Positions 6,359 through 12,670 are shown, numbered from the stretch's first letter. The stretch: 14,806 nucleotides of DNA from Proteobacteria bacterium UBA5122 (GCA_002415485.1 DHYU01000070.1:4425-19230); one strand, 5' to 3'. Notes: generated by a model not told the origin, from the letters alone. Program-made: numbers and translations.

Positions 6359-7561
6359 TTGGCTAAGTCTCAGAAATTTCAAAGGATTCGAGCCTTAGGT
6401 TTGTTGCTCGCCCTATTGCCGGGGCTGGCGGCGGCGACCACCTATGTGAATCCCGGCAAGGATGATGTGATCGGCCGTGTGCAGTACACCTATGTGCAAA
6501 AAGGGGATACGCTGGCCAAGATCGCCCGTCGTTTTAATGTGGGCACCGCAGAATTGCGGGTTGCCAATCCGGAACTCAATCCTGACAAACCTGCACTCGG
6601 CGCGCGGGTGATGGTGCCAACCCGGCATATCCTGCCGAGCGCGCCACGCGAAGGGATAGTGATCAACCTGGCCGAAAAGCGCCTCTACTACTATAGCCAG
6701 CCTCTGGAAGGACCGTCGCTGGTGTCGACCTTCCCCATCGGTGTCGGGCCGGATGCGGCCAAGATCGGCGGCAAGCAGATGACGGTCGAACAACGCCTGC
6801 ACAAACCATCATGGACCGTGCCTGAGGCCGCCAAGAAGCGCGACAAGACCCTGCCTGCGGTGATGCCGCCCGGGCCGCGTAACCCGCTGGGTTTGTACAC
6901 CATGACCTTGGATGACGGCACTTGCCAAATCCATGGCACGAACAGTCCGGCCGCTGTCGGTGGCGGCATGCCGCACGGGTGTATCAGTCTGTACCCGGAA
7001 GACATCGAACTGTTGATCCGCCAAACCCCCAAGGGCACGCCGGTGCGGGTCGTGAGCCAGGATTTCAAGATCGGCCATGGCGACGGTGTGATGTTTTTTG
7101 AGGTGTACAAACCAGTGGGGGCGCCCAAACAGATCAATGAGCGGGTGCTGGTCAACCGCATCGTCAGTCATTTTTCGCAGCAGTTCTCACACGATGACTG
7201 GCTGCGCATCAAGGATATCGCCGAGGCAGGGCATGGCGTGGCCAGCCCGGTGTCCCAGGTCAGGTCCGCCAAACCGGCACCAAAGCGTTGGTTGTTAAAC
7301 GTGGCCAGTTACCATGATGTGGATGCCGCCAAGCAGGCCGTTGATCGTATCGAGCAGCTCGGGGTGCCGACTGTGTTGCGTAATTGCGATGGCAAACAGA
7401 CGTGTCAGGTGGTGGTGGGGCCGTTTACCGATCGAAATTATATGAACGAGATGGTGAAGCGCATTCGCTGGATCACCCGCCTGAATGCCAAGGTTGAGGT
7501 TTACAAGCCCGAGTCGTTTGACGTGATGCTGGGCCAGCGCTTGGCCGCCGTCGATATGTAG
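6359..7561 (+). CDS. Secreted L,D-transpeptidase with LysM and SPOR domains
   Basis: This is a periplasmic enzyme of the YkuD (L,D-transpeptidase) family, which forms 3-3 peptidoglycan cross-links or attaches proteins to peptidoglycan. From the TTG at 6359 the product has 400 residues: a signal peptide (basic start, hydrophobic core at about 12-24), a LysM domain (about 43-88), a YkuD domain (about 98-233) and a C-terminal SPOR domain (about 309-384). The catalytic region has HGTN (192-195) and the nucleophile Cys208 in MPHGCISL, where most relatives have S/T-HGCIRL. SPOR domains bind septal peptidoglycan stripped of stem peptides, suggesting action near the division site. TTG 6359 is preferred over TTG 6317 because it yields a clean signal peptide and TGGGGA lies nine bases upstream. 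The 113 bases before it hold a weak dyad (ATAAGT/ACTTAT at 6242-6257). Confidence 0.88.
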   Translation: MAKSQKFQRIRALGLLLALLPGLAAATTYVNPGKDDVIGRVQYTYVQKGDTLAKIARRFNVGTAELRVANPELNPDKPALGARVMVPTRHILPSAPREGIVINLAEKRLYYYSQPLEGPSLVSTFPIGVGPDAAKIGGKQMTVEQRLHKPSWTVPEAAKKRDKTLPAVMPPGPRNPLGLYTMTLDDGTCQIHGTNSPAAVGGGMPHGCISLYPEDIELLIRQTPKGTPVRVVSQDFKIGHGDGVMFFEVYKPVGAPKQINERVLVNRIVSHFSQQFSHDDWLRIKDIAEAGHGVASPVSQVRSAKPAPKRWLLNVASYHDVDAAKQAVDRIEQLGVPTVLRNCDGKQTCQVVVGPFTDRNYMNEMVKRIRWITRLNAKVEVYKPESFDVMLGQRLAAVDM

Positions 7562-7600
7562 TAAACTGCTGCGCTTTCATCGTCTCTCAGGAAGCGTCTC

Positions 7601-7849
7601 ATGCAAGCACACGAAGTCACCACGCTCATTCAGCAGCACATCCCCGATGCGCAGGTCCGGGTTGAGGGAGAGGGCTGCAGTTTTTCCCTGATCGTCGTCA
7701 GCCCATCCTTTGAAGGCCTGACCCTGCTCAAGAAACAGCAGGTGGTGATGGCGCTGTTCAGTGATCGTATCGCCAGCGGTGAGATGCACGCGCTGACGGT
7801 CAAGGCCTACACGCCCGAACAATGGGCAGGGCTTAATGACGCGCGCTAA
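7601..7849 (+). CDS. ibaG: BolA family protein, IbaG-like
   Basis: This 82-residue cytoplasmic protein has the BolA fold. BolA-type proteins partner monothiol glutaredoxins in binding and handling [2Fe-2S] clusters. The pattern of a core strand (about 28-34), the helix-leading PSFEGL (35-40), KKQQVV (44-49) and the end MHALTVKAYTPEQW (62-75) matches IbaG more closely than classical BolA. The conserved C-terminal-half histidine is His63. In the loop where E. coli IbaG has a histidine, this protein has Cys26 and then serine, so it may be a cysteine-type member. AGGAAG lies eight bases upstream of the ATG. It follows the transpeptidase gene by 39 bases, so cotranscription is possible, and it meets the radical SAM gene tail to tail with a four-base overlap. 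Confidence 0.88.
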   Translation: MQAHEVTTLIQQHIPDAQVRVEGEGCSFSLIVVSPSFEGLTLLKKQQVVMALFSDRIASGEMHALTVKAYTPEQWAGLNDAR

Positions 7850-8946
7850 AAGAGCGTCATCTGCGGTTGTGTGGGCTGTGGCACGGTAAAACGCCCGCAA
7901 TCCAGTTCCGGCAGGCCCGGAAACTCCCATCTCTTCATCGCGCGTCGGTAGCGCTGGCGGATCAGATCGGCGAAAACGCCCTCGCCGGTCATGCGCTGGC
8001 CGAACTGCGATGAATTGTCTTTGCCGCCGCGGCTGTCGCGGATGCGGTTCATCACGTGTGCGGCCTTCAGTGGTTCATGTTCCTGCAGCCAGTCCTGGAA
8101 GATGGGGCTGACCTCCAGCGGCAGGCGCAGCAGGATGTAATACAGTTCGCGCGCGCCCAGGGCATGGCTCTGTTCAATGATGTTTTCCAGCTCGTGGTCG
8201 GTGAGGACCGGGATCAGCGGCGCCACCATCACCGCCGTGGGGATGCCGGCGGCGCTGAGGCTGGCCAGGGTCTGCAGGCGCCGTGCCGGTGCCGTGGCGC
8301 GGGGTTCGAGTTTGCGCGCCAGCTCGGCATTGAGGGTCGGGATCGACAGCGCCACGGTGACCAGATTGGCCGCTGCCAGCTCGGTCAGCAGGTCCAGGTC
8401 GCGTTCAATCAGCGCCGCCTTGGTGATGATCGTGAGCGGGTGTCGATGTTCGAGCAGCACCTCCAATATCTGCCGCGTCAGGCCGAGCTTGCGTTCCACC
8501 GGCTGGTAGGCGTCGGTGTTGACGCCAAGGGCGATCGGTTTGGGCTGATAGTTTTTCTTCGCCAACTCTTTACGCAGCAGCGCCGCCGCATCCGGTTTGT
8601 GGAACAGCCGTGTCTCAAAGTCGAGCCCCGGCGACAGGCCGAGCCAGGCGTGGCTGGGGCGGGCGTAACAATAACTGCAACCGTGTTCACAGCCGCGGTA
8701 GGGATTGATCGAGCGGTCAAACGGCAGGTCGGGCGACTGGTTGTAGGCGATGATGCTCTTGGCACTGTCGATCTCCAGCCGGGTGCGTGGGGCATCAGAG
8801 GGCTGGTCGAGACTATCCCAGCCGTCATCCACCGCCTCGCGCTGGTGCTCGGCATAACGGTTGTCGATGCGGCTGGCGGTGCCGCGACCGCGTGGGCTGG
8901 GTTTGTTGGGATTCATGGCGGGATTATAGAGCAGTCTCCCGCTCAC
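7846..8946 (-). CDS. Radical SAM protein, spore-photolyase-like (PA0069 family)
   Basis: This is a radical SAM enzyme of the widespread PA0069/spore-photolyase-like family; its reaction is not established. From the GTG at 8946 the product is 366 residues, with the [4Fe-4S]-binding CxxxCxxC at Cys86, Cys90 and Cys93 (GCEHGCSYCYARPSH). Following segments, such as the FETRLFHK region and ALGVNTDAYQPVE, are those of the family. The GTG start has AGGA eight bases upstream. An in-frame ATG at 8916 begins just before the conserved MNPNKPSPRGRG region but has no nearby ribosome binding site; TATAAT on this strand (8928-8923) lies just before it, so a second, nearly leaderless start is conceivable. 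The upstream repeat-protein gene ends 32 bases earlier on the same strand, so cotranscription is likely. I saw no SPASM-like cysteine-rich tail. Confidence 0.85.
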   Translation of the reverse strand: MSGRLLYNPAMNPNKPSPRGRGTASRIDNRYAEHQREAVDDGWDSLDQPSDAPRTRLEIDSAKSIIAYNQSPDLPFDRSINPYRGCEHGCSYCYARPSHAWLGLSPGLDFETRLFHKPDAAALLRKELAKKNYQPKPIALGVNTDAYQPVERKLGLTRQILEVLLEHRHPLTIITKAALIERDLDLLTELAAANLVTVALSIPTLNAELARKLEPRATAPARRLQTLASLSAAGIPTAVMVAPLIPVLTDHELENIIEQSHALGARELYYILLRLPLEVSPIFQDWLQEHEPLKAAHVMNRIRDSRGGKDNSSQFGQRMTGEGVFADLIRQRYRRAMKRWEFPGLPELDCGRFTVPQPTQPQMTLF

Positions 8947-8970
8947 AAGATGTTTCCTGGTGAGCGGGAG
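8936..8970 (-). promoter_or_regulatory. Perfect 11-bp hairpin enclosing the radical SAM ribosome binding site
   Basis: CTCCCGCTCAC (8936-8946) and GTGAGCGGGAG (8960-8970) are exact reverse complements separated by 13 bases. Read on the minus strand, the loop carries AGGAAA and the first three bases of the 3' arm are the proposed GTG start of the radical SAM gene. No T-run follows on either strand, so an ordinary intrinsic terminator is unlikely. The structure is seen directly; a control role is inference. Confidence 0.55.
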
Positions 8971-8978
8971 GGTGGGGC

Positions 8979-9713
8979 TTAATCGTCGAGCTTGAGTTTG
9001 CTGGTGTCGATATTCGGCTCGGGCACGGACGGGTGCTCCATGATGGTCTCGCCTGCGGCGGCCATGTTGAGATGGCCGATATTGATCGCGGGTTCGGTGG
9101 GGCGTGGGGTTTCATCCATGGTGGCGCCAACCTCGGCCGTGCTGAATTGACTGGTGTCGATCTCGGGCATGGCGGCGGGGGGCCTGTCATCCATGGTGAC
9201 GCCTATCTCATCCATCGCGAACTGGCTGGTATCGATGTCGGGCGCGGGCGGCGGTGGTCGGTTGTCGAGGATGATGCCGACCTGATCCATGTCGTAGGCG
9301 CTGGTGTCGATGTTGGGCATTGCCACTGGCGGGGTTTCGTCCATCACGCTGCCGACGGGGGCGATGTCGGCATCGATGGCGCTCGTCGCCGCTGCAGTGG
9401 TGCTAACAGGCGCAGGAGGTGCTGCGGTGGTGGCGGCAGGCGCTGTGGTTGGCGCGGGTGCAGGTTCTGCGGCGGCACTCTCTACCATCGGCGCGATGCC
9501 AGCCTTCAACCCCGCCTGCATGATCGCGGCACGGTATTTCTTGGCGGTGTCGGCGTCGAGGTCTTTTTTGATCGCAATCTTCTGCCCGGCGAACATCGGC
9601 GCGACCTTGTCTTCCGTGGTCTTGAACAGCTGGGCGATATTGGCCCGTGTCTGCGCCGCATCGGCCCCGTCCATCAGGCTGCCGTTGACGATGATCTGGT
9701 AGCGTTCGCTCAT
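8979..9713 (-). CDS. Hypothetical protein with 25-residue C-terminal repeats
   Basis: I cannot give this 244-residue protein a function. The N-terminal 75 residues look like a small globular domain (YQIIVNG near 5-11, then a helix, then a KKDLDADTAKKY stretch at 49-60) of a type I have seen, from memory, in uncharacterised gammaproteobacterial proteins. An Ala/Pro/Thr-rich linker follows (about 79-112). From about 113 to the end are repeats with an exact 25-residue period: the PxIDTS-like element falls at 133, 158, 183, 208 and 233, and the VG-like element at 120, 145, 170, 195 and 220. There is no signal peptide or membrane segment. AAGGA lies just upstream of the ATG. The last unit is cut short after KLKLDD. 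The radical SAM gene follows on the same strand. Confidence 0.75.
   Translation of the reverse strand: MSERYQIIVNGSLMDGADAAQTRANIAQLFKTTEDKVAPMFAGQKIAIKKDLDADTAKKYRAAIMQAGLKAGIAPMVESAAAEPAPAPTTAPAATTAAPPAPVSTTAAATSAIDADIAPVGSVMDETPPVAMPNIDTSAYDMDQVGIILDNRPPPPAPDIDTSQFAMDEIGVTMDDRPPAAMPEIDTSQFSTAEVGATMDETPRPTEPAINIGHLNMAAAGETIMEHPSVPEPNIDTSKLKLDD
8982..9377 (-). repeat. Tandem 75-bp coding repeats in the hypothetical protein gene
   Basis: This DNA encodes about five copies of a 25-residue unit, IDTS-hydrophobic-hydrophobic followed by VG and an acidic, proline-rich tail. Units two to four are the most alike; the first is degenerate at its start and the fourth has lost IDTS (INIG). The DNA copies differ at many silent positions, so the repeats are not recent duplications. 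Confidence 0.75.
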
Positions 9714-9797
9714 GTCCTTATCCTATTAACTGCCCTTTTTCGAGCTCTTGTCTTACATCGGCGAGCGTCACCCATTCTTAAAGTGGCGCTTGTGTGG

Positions 9798-9826
9798 CTG
9801 ATACGGATGATACTGGGTAGTATGCT
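9798..9826 (+). promoter_or_regulatory. Possible promoter for the zinc-ribbon methyltransferase gene
   Basis: CTGATA (9798-9803) and TATGCT (9821-9826) each match the sigma-70 hexamers at four of six positions with a 17-base spacer. A small dyad, ATACT-GGGT-AGTAT (9810-9823), lies over the spacer and the start of the -10. The predicted transcript would begin about 28 bases before the ATG. The evidence is modest. Confidence 0.3.
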
Positions 9827-9860
9827 GGCATCGCTTATCAAGTTTGGTTAGAAAAATAAC

Positions 9861-10886
9861 ATGCACACCTATCATTTAACGTCGGTGGCGGCGGTATGTC
9901 CTGTCTGTGCAGTGCAGTCGGGGCGTTTGTTGTGGCGCGCGACTGCGGCCGAGGCGGCGCAGCACTTTGTGCTGCGTGAGCGCCAGCCGCAGCGGTTTGA
10001 AAAACTGGCCGCCCATATCGAGGCCTTGTGGGGCCAGCCGAGTTGCGACGTGATCCGCTGTGATGGCTGTGGTTTCTGTTATAGCCATCCGTATGTGGCC
10101 GGTGATGAGGCGTTTTATACCTTGGCCTATGACCGCACGGGCTATCCCAAGTGGAAGTGGGAGTTTCAAACTACCTACGACGCACTGCGTGCCATGCAGC
10201 GCGATGATTTGAACCTGCTAGAAGTGGGTGCGGGCAATGGTGCCTTTGTGTCGCGTGTGGCGGCAGACGATATCGTGCCGCGTCAAAACATATATTGCAC
10301 CGAGTATTCCGAGTACGGGCGTAATCAGATCGGCCAATTGGGTATTCAGTGTGCGGCGATCGATGTGCGTGCATTGGATGTAAATGAGTTCGGTCGGCGC
10401 TTCGATGTGGTCTGCATGTTTCAGGTGTTGGAGCATCTCGATCGGTTGGATGAACTGTTTACCCAGCTGCGTCAGATCACTAAAGACGATGGTACCGTGT
10501 TTTTGGCAGTGCCGAATGAACACCGTGTTGAGTTTAATGAATTACACGGTGCACTGTTGGAGATGCCGCCGAATCATATCGGCCGTTGGACGCAGAAGAG
10601 TTTTGAGGCCATTGCTGCTCGGCACGGTTTTGAATTGGTGGAGTATCAACGCGAGCGCGCCAAACGAGCGGAGGTGTTTCGACAATTCACCGACTATCGT
10701 TTTTTACGCCAATCGCAGCTGAGTGGTTCGTGGGCAAACCGGGCGCAAGGCCTAAAAAACCGATACCTGCGGGTGTTGGCGATGCAGCTGGTCAAGGCCG
10801 TGAGTCGATTGGCCTCGCTCGGCTTTTATTTCCATGATGGCTTAAAAGAGGGCGGTGCGCAGTGGGTGAGGCTGCAAAAGCGTTAG
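9861..10886 (+). CDS. Class I SAM-dependent methyltransferase with N-terminal zinc ribbon
   Basis: The 341-residue product has a probable N-terminal zinc site made of CPVC (13-16) and CDGC (67-70). A Rossmann-type methyltransferase domain follows, with motif I LLEVGAGNGAF (119-129), an acidic strand end near CTEYSEYG (146-153) and the family-typical FQVLEHLDRLDE (187-198). Later MPPNHIGRWT (235-244) resembles a conserved segment of Methyltransf_23-type enzymes, many of which act in surface-glycan pathways. The substrate is unknown and no glycan genes adjoin it here. The ATG at 9861 has only a weak AGAAAAA upstream. The gene starts divergently from the repeat-protein gene and ends tail to tail with cmoB, sharing four bases. 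It does not resemble CmoA or CmoB beyond the common fold. Confidence 0.75.
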   Translation: MHTYHLTSVAAVCPVCAVQSGRLLWRATAAEAAQHFVLRERQPQRFEKLAAHIEALWGQPSCDVIRCDGCGFCYSHPYVAGDEAFYTLAYDRTGYPKWKWEFQTTYDALRAMQRDDLNLLEVGAGNGAFVSRVAADDIVPRQNIYCTEYSEYGRNQIGQLGIQCAAIDVRALDVNEFGRRFDVVCMFQVLEHLDRLDELFTQLRQITKDDGTVFLAVPNEHRVEFNELHGALLEMPPNHIGRWTQKSFEAIAARHGFELVEYQRERAKRAEVFRQFTDYRFLRQSQLSGSWANRAQGLKNRYLRVLAMQLVKAVSRLASLGFYFHDGLKEGGAQWVRLQKR

Positions 10887-11863
10887 GGCCGCTCGGCGAT
10901 GATCGTCGCCCGTTTGGGGCCGGGATAACCTTCGATGCTGCGACTGGGGTCGTTGGGGTCGAGGAAGGTCTTGAGTGAGTCAAAGCGCATCCAGTCGGTG
11001 CGGCGTTGTTCTTCTGGTGTGGTGACGTTGACGTCGACGGTGCGGATGTTGCGAAAGCCGCAGCGGCGCAGCCATAGCTCCAGTGTCTCGCAGCTGGGGA
11101 TGAACCAGACGTTGCGCATCTGCGCGTAGCGGTCTTCCGGCATCAGCACCTGGCCTTCACTTTCATCGATGACCAGGGTTTCGAGCACCAGTTCGCCGCC
11201 GGGGCGCAGGGCCTGGCGCAGTTCGATCAGGTGGTCGAGCGGCGAGCGGCGGTGGTAGAGCACGCCCATCGAGAAGGCGGTGTCGAAGGCCTCTAGTTTG
11301 GGTGTCAGGTGTTCCATCGCCAGCGGTAGGACGTAGACGCCCTGATCCCCTGTGAAATGACGCACGGCGAAGTACTGCATGACGAACAACATGCTGGGAT
11401 CGATGCCGATCACCAGTTCGGCACCGGCGCCGCGCATGCGCCAGCTGTGGTAGCCGCTGCCGCAGCCGACGTCGAGCACGGTGCGGCCTGCCAGTGGTGA
11501 GATGTGTGGCGACACGCGCTGCCATTTCCAATCAGAACGCCATTCGGTATCGATGTGGATGCCGTGGATGTCAAACGGGCCTTTGCGCCACGGGTGCAGT
11601 TGTTGCAGTTGTTCGCGGATGACGGCGCGGGTGGCGTCGTCGCAATCATCGTTTGTGCCGATGCGCAGGCTGTCGCAGTTGAAATCGATGCTGCTGGTGT
11701 GGATCTGGGGCAGTGCCTCGACTGCCTGCAGCCAGCGCGGTAGGTCGCCGTAGCGGCCGGCGCTAATCACGTCATCGATTTGCTGTGGCAGCGTCTTCAG
11801 CCACTTCTCCAGCGGCGTGCCGGGCAGACGCTCGTACAGCGATTGGTAGTCGATCAGGCTCAT
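10883..11863 (-). CDS. cmoB: tRNA U34 carboxymethyltransferase CmoB
   Basis: CmoB transfers the carboxymethyl group of carboxy-SAM to 5-hydroxyuridine at the wobble position of certain tRNAs, making cmo5U, which widens codon reading. The 326-residue product matches the family along its whole length: LHPWRKGPFDIHGIHIDTEW (89-108) before the Rossmann core, motif I LDVGCGSGYHSWRM (129-142), GIDPS (153-157), SMGVLYHRRSPLDHL (199-213), then the PEDRYAQMRNVWFIPS region and the end EGYPGPKRA. The length is as expected. Its start codon overlaps the cmoA stop by four bases, so cmoA and cmoB form one transcript in the same order as in E. coli, and the enzyme receives its cofactor from the CmoA reaction. 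It converges on the zinc-ribbon methyltransferase gene with no room for a terminator. Confidence 0.97.
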   Translation of the reverse strand: MSLIDYQSLYERLPGTPLEKWLKTLPQQIDDVISAGRYGDLPRWLQAVEALPQIHTSSIDFNCDSLRIGTNDDCDDATRAVIREQLQQLHPWRKGPFDIHGIHIDTEWRSDWKWQRVSPHISPLAGRTVLDVGCGSGYHSWRMRGAGAELVIGIDPSMLFVMQYFAVRHFTGDQGVYVLPLAMEHLTPKLEAFDTAFSMGVLYHRRSPLDHLIELRQALRPGGELVLETLVIDESEGQVLMPEDRYAQMRNVWFIPSCETLELWLRRCGFRNIRTVDVNVTTPEEQRRTDWMRFDSLKTFLDPNDPSRSIEGYPGPKRATIIAERP

Positions 11864-12588
11864 GCCTTGACTGCCAAGAGCGATGCAAAGTTAAAGCACT
11901 GGAACCAGGTCTGGCTGTGGGCAAAACCGGCCGCGCGCAGGCGGGCGTGGTGTTGCGGCAGGGTCTCGGGGATCAGTACGTTTTCGAGCGCGGTGCGCTT
12001 TTGACTGATCTCGAGGTCGCTATAACCGTTGGCGCGTTTGAAGCTCAGGTGTAGCGCGTCCTGGGTGGCATTTTCGGTGGTGTCGTCGAAGGCGACCTTC
12101 TCTGACAGCACCAATACGCCGCCGGGGCGCAGGCCCGCGTGGATCTTGCGCAGCAGCGCCAGCCGGTCGTCGACGGCGAGGAACTGCAGCGTGAAGTTGA
12201 GTACGACGACGGAGGCGTCTTCGATCTCGGTGTCGCGGATGTCTTGGCACAGCACGTCGATCGGGATCGCGCCCAAGTCTTCGGCTACGTTCTCGCGGCA
12301 GCGCTCGACCATCGCCTCGGAGTTATCGACGGCGATGATGCGGCAGTCGTGGTGAGGTACCCGGTGGTGCATGGTCAAGGTCACTGCGCCGAGCGAGCAG
12401 CCCAGGTCATAGAGACGGCTGCCCGCTTGCGCGTACTGTTCGGCGATCAGCCCGATCAATGGGATCAGCGTGCCGTAACCCGGCACCGAGCGGCGGATCA
12501 TGTCGGGAAAGACATTGACCACCGCCTGATTGAATTCAAAGTCCACCAGGTGTGCTTTCGGCTGGGCGTAGATCTTGTCTTCGGTCAT
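11860..12588 (-). CDS. cmoA: Carboxy-S-adenosyl-L-methionine synthase CmoA
   Basis: CmoA converts SAM and prephenate to carboxy-SAM, the donor used by CmoB. The 242-residue product closely follows the family: VFPDMIRRSVPGYGTLI (26-42), SAM motif YDLGCSLGAVTLTM (60-73), AVDNSEAMVERCREN (86-100), VVLNFTLQFL (128-137), the FKRANGYSDLEISQKR stretch and the C-terminal WFQCFNF. The ATG at 12588 is preferred over the upstream GTG at 12639 because the protein then begins, like E. coli CmoA, about 15 residues before the DFEFNQAV segment; the longer version adds 17 unrelated residues. No strong ribosome binding site is visible at either start. The gene leads the cmoAB transcript and diverges from the TatD-family gene across 82 bases. 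Confidence 0.96.
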   Translation of the reverse strand: MTEDKIYAQPKAHLVDFEFNQAVVNVFPDMIRRSVPGYGTLIPLIGLIAEQYAQAGSRLYDLGCSLGAVTLTMHHRVPHHDCRIIAVDNSEAMVERCRENVAEDLGAIPIDVLCQDIRDTEIEDASVVVLNFTLQFLAVDDRLALLRKIHAGLRPGGVLVLSEKVAFDDTTENATQDALHLSFKRANGYSDLEISQKRTALENVLIPETLPQHHARLRAAGFAHSQTWFQCFNFASLLAVKA

Positions 12589-12629
12589 ATCGGTCGGGTG
12601 CGGCAAATAAACGGGCTGAAAAAGAGGCG

Positions 12630-12636
12630 TATGATA
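12630..12636. promoter_or_regulatory. Symmetric -10 element possibly shared by cmoA and the TatD-family gene
   Basis: GTATGATAC (12629-12637) is a palindrome around a central G. It reads TATGAT on the plus strand (12630-12635) and TATCAT on the minus strand (12636-12631), each matching TATAAT at five of six positions. The predicted leaders would be about 29 bases for the TatD-family gene and about 36 for cmoA. No good -35 was found on either side. Confidence 0.45.
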
Positions 12637-12670
12637 CACCAGCGCCCCCGATCCCCCCTACAATAGGCTT

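Noticed and set aside
6331..6366. An 11-codon open frame before the transpeptidase as a leader-peptide gene
   Set aside because: It has no ribosome binding site and is short enough to occur by chance; it is kept only as a note in the TTG-start finding.
7541..7567. Possible promoter TTGGCC/TAAACT before ibaG
   Set aside because: The spacer is only 15 bases and each hexamer matches at four of six positions, so it is no better than chance in this composition.
8936..8970. The hairpin as an intrinsic terminator of the repeat protein gene
   Set aside because: Neither strand has a T-run after the stem, and the structure lies exactly over the next gene's ribosome binding site and start.
8056..8982. 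Plus-strand open frame of 308 codons opposite the radical SAM gene
   Set aside because: It mirrors a gene with clear CxxxCxxC and family motifs; its own translation has no recognisable domain.
9033..9851. Plus-strand open frame of 272 codons opposite the repeat protein gene
   Set aside because: The minus-strand frame has a good ribosome binding site, a sensible domain layout and an exact residue-level repeat; the plus frame is Gly/Arg/Cys-rich as expected for an antisense frame.
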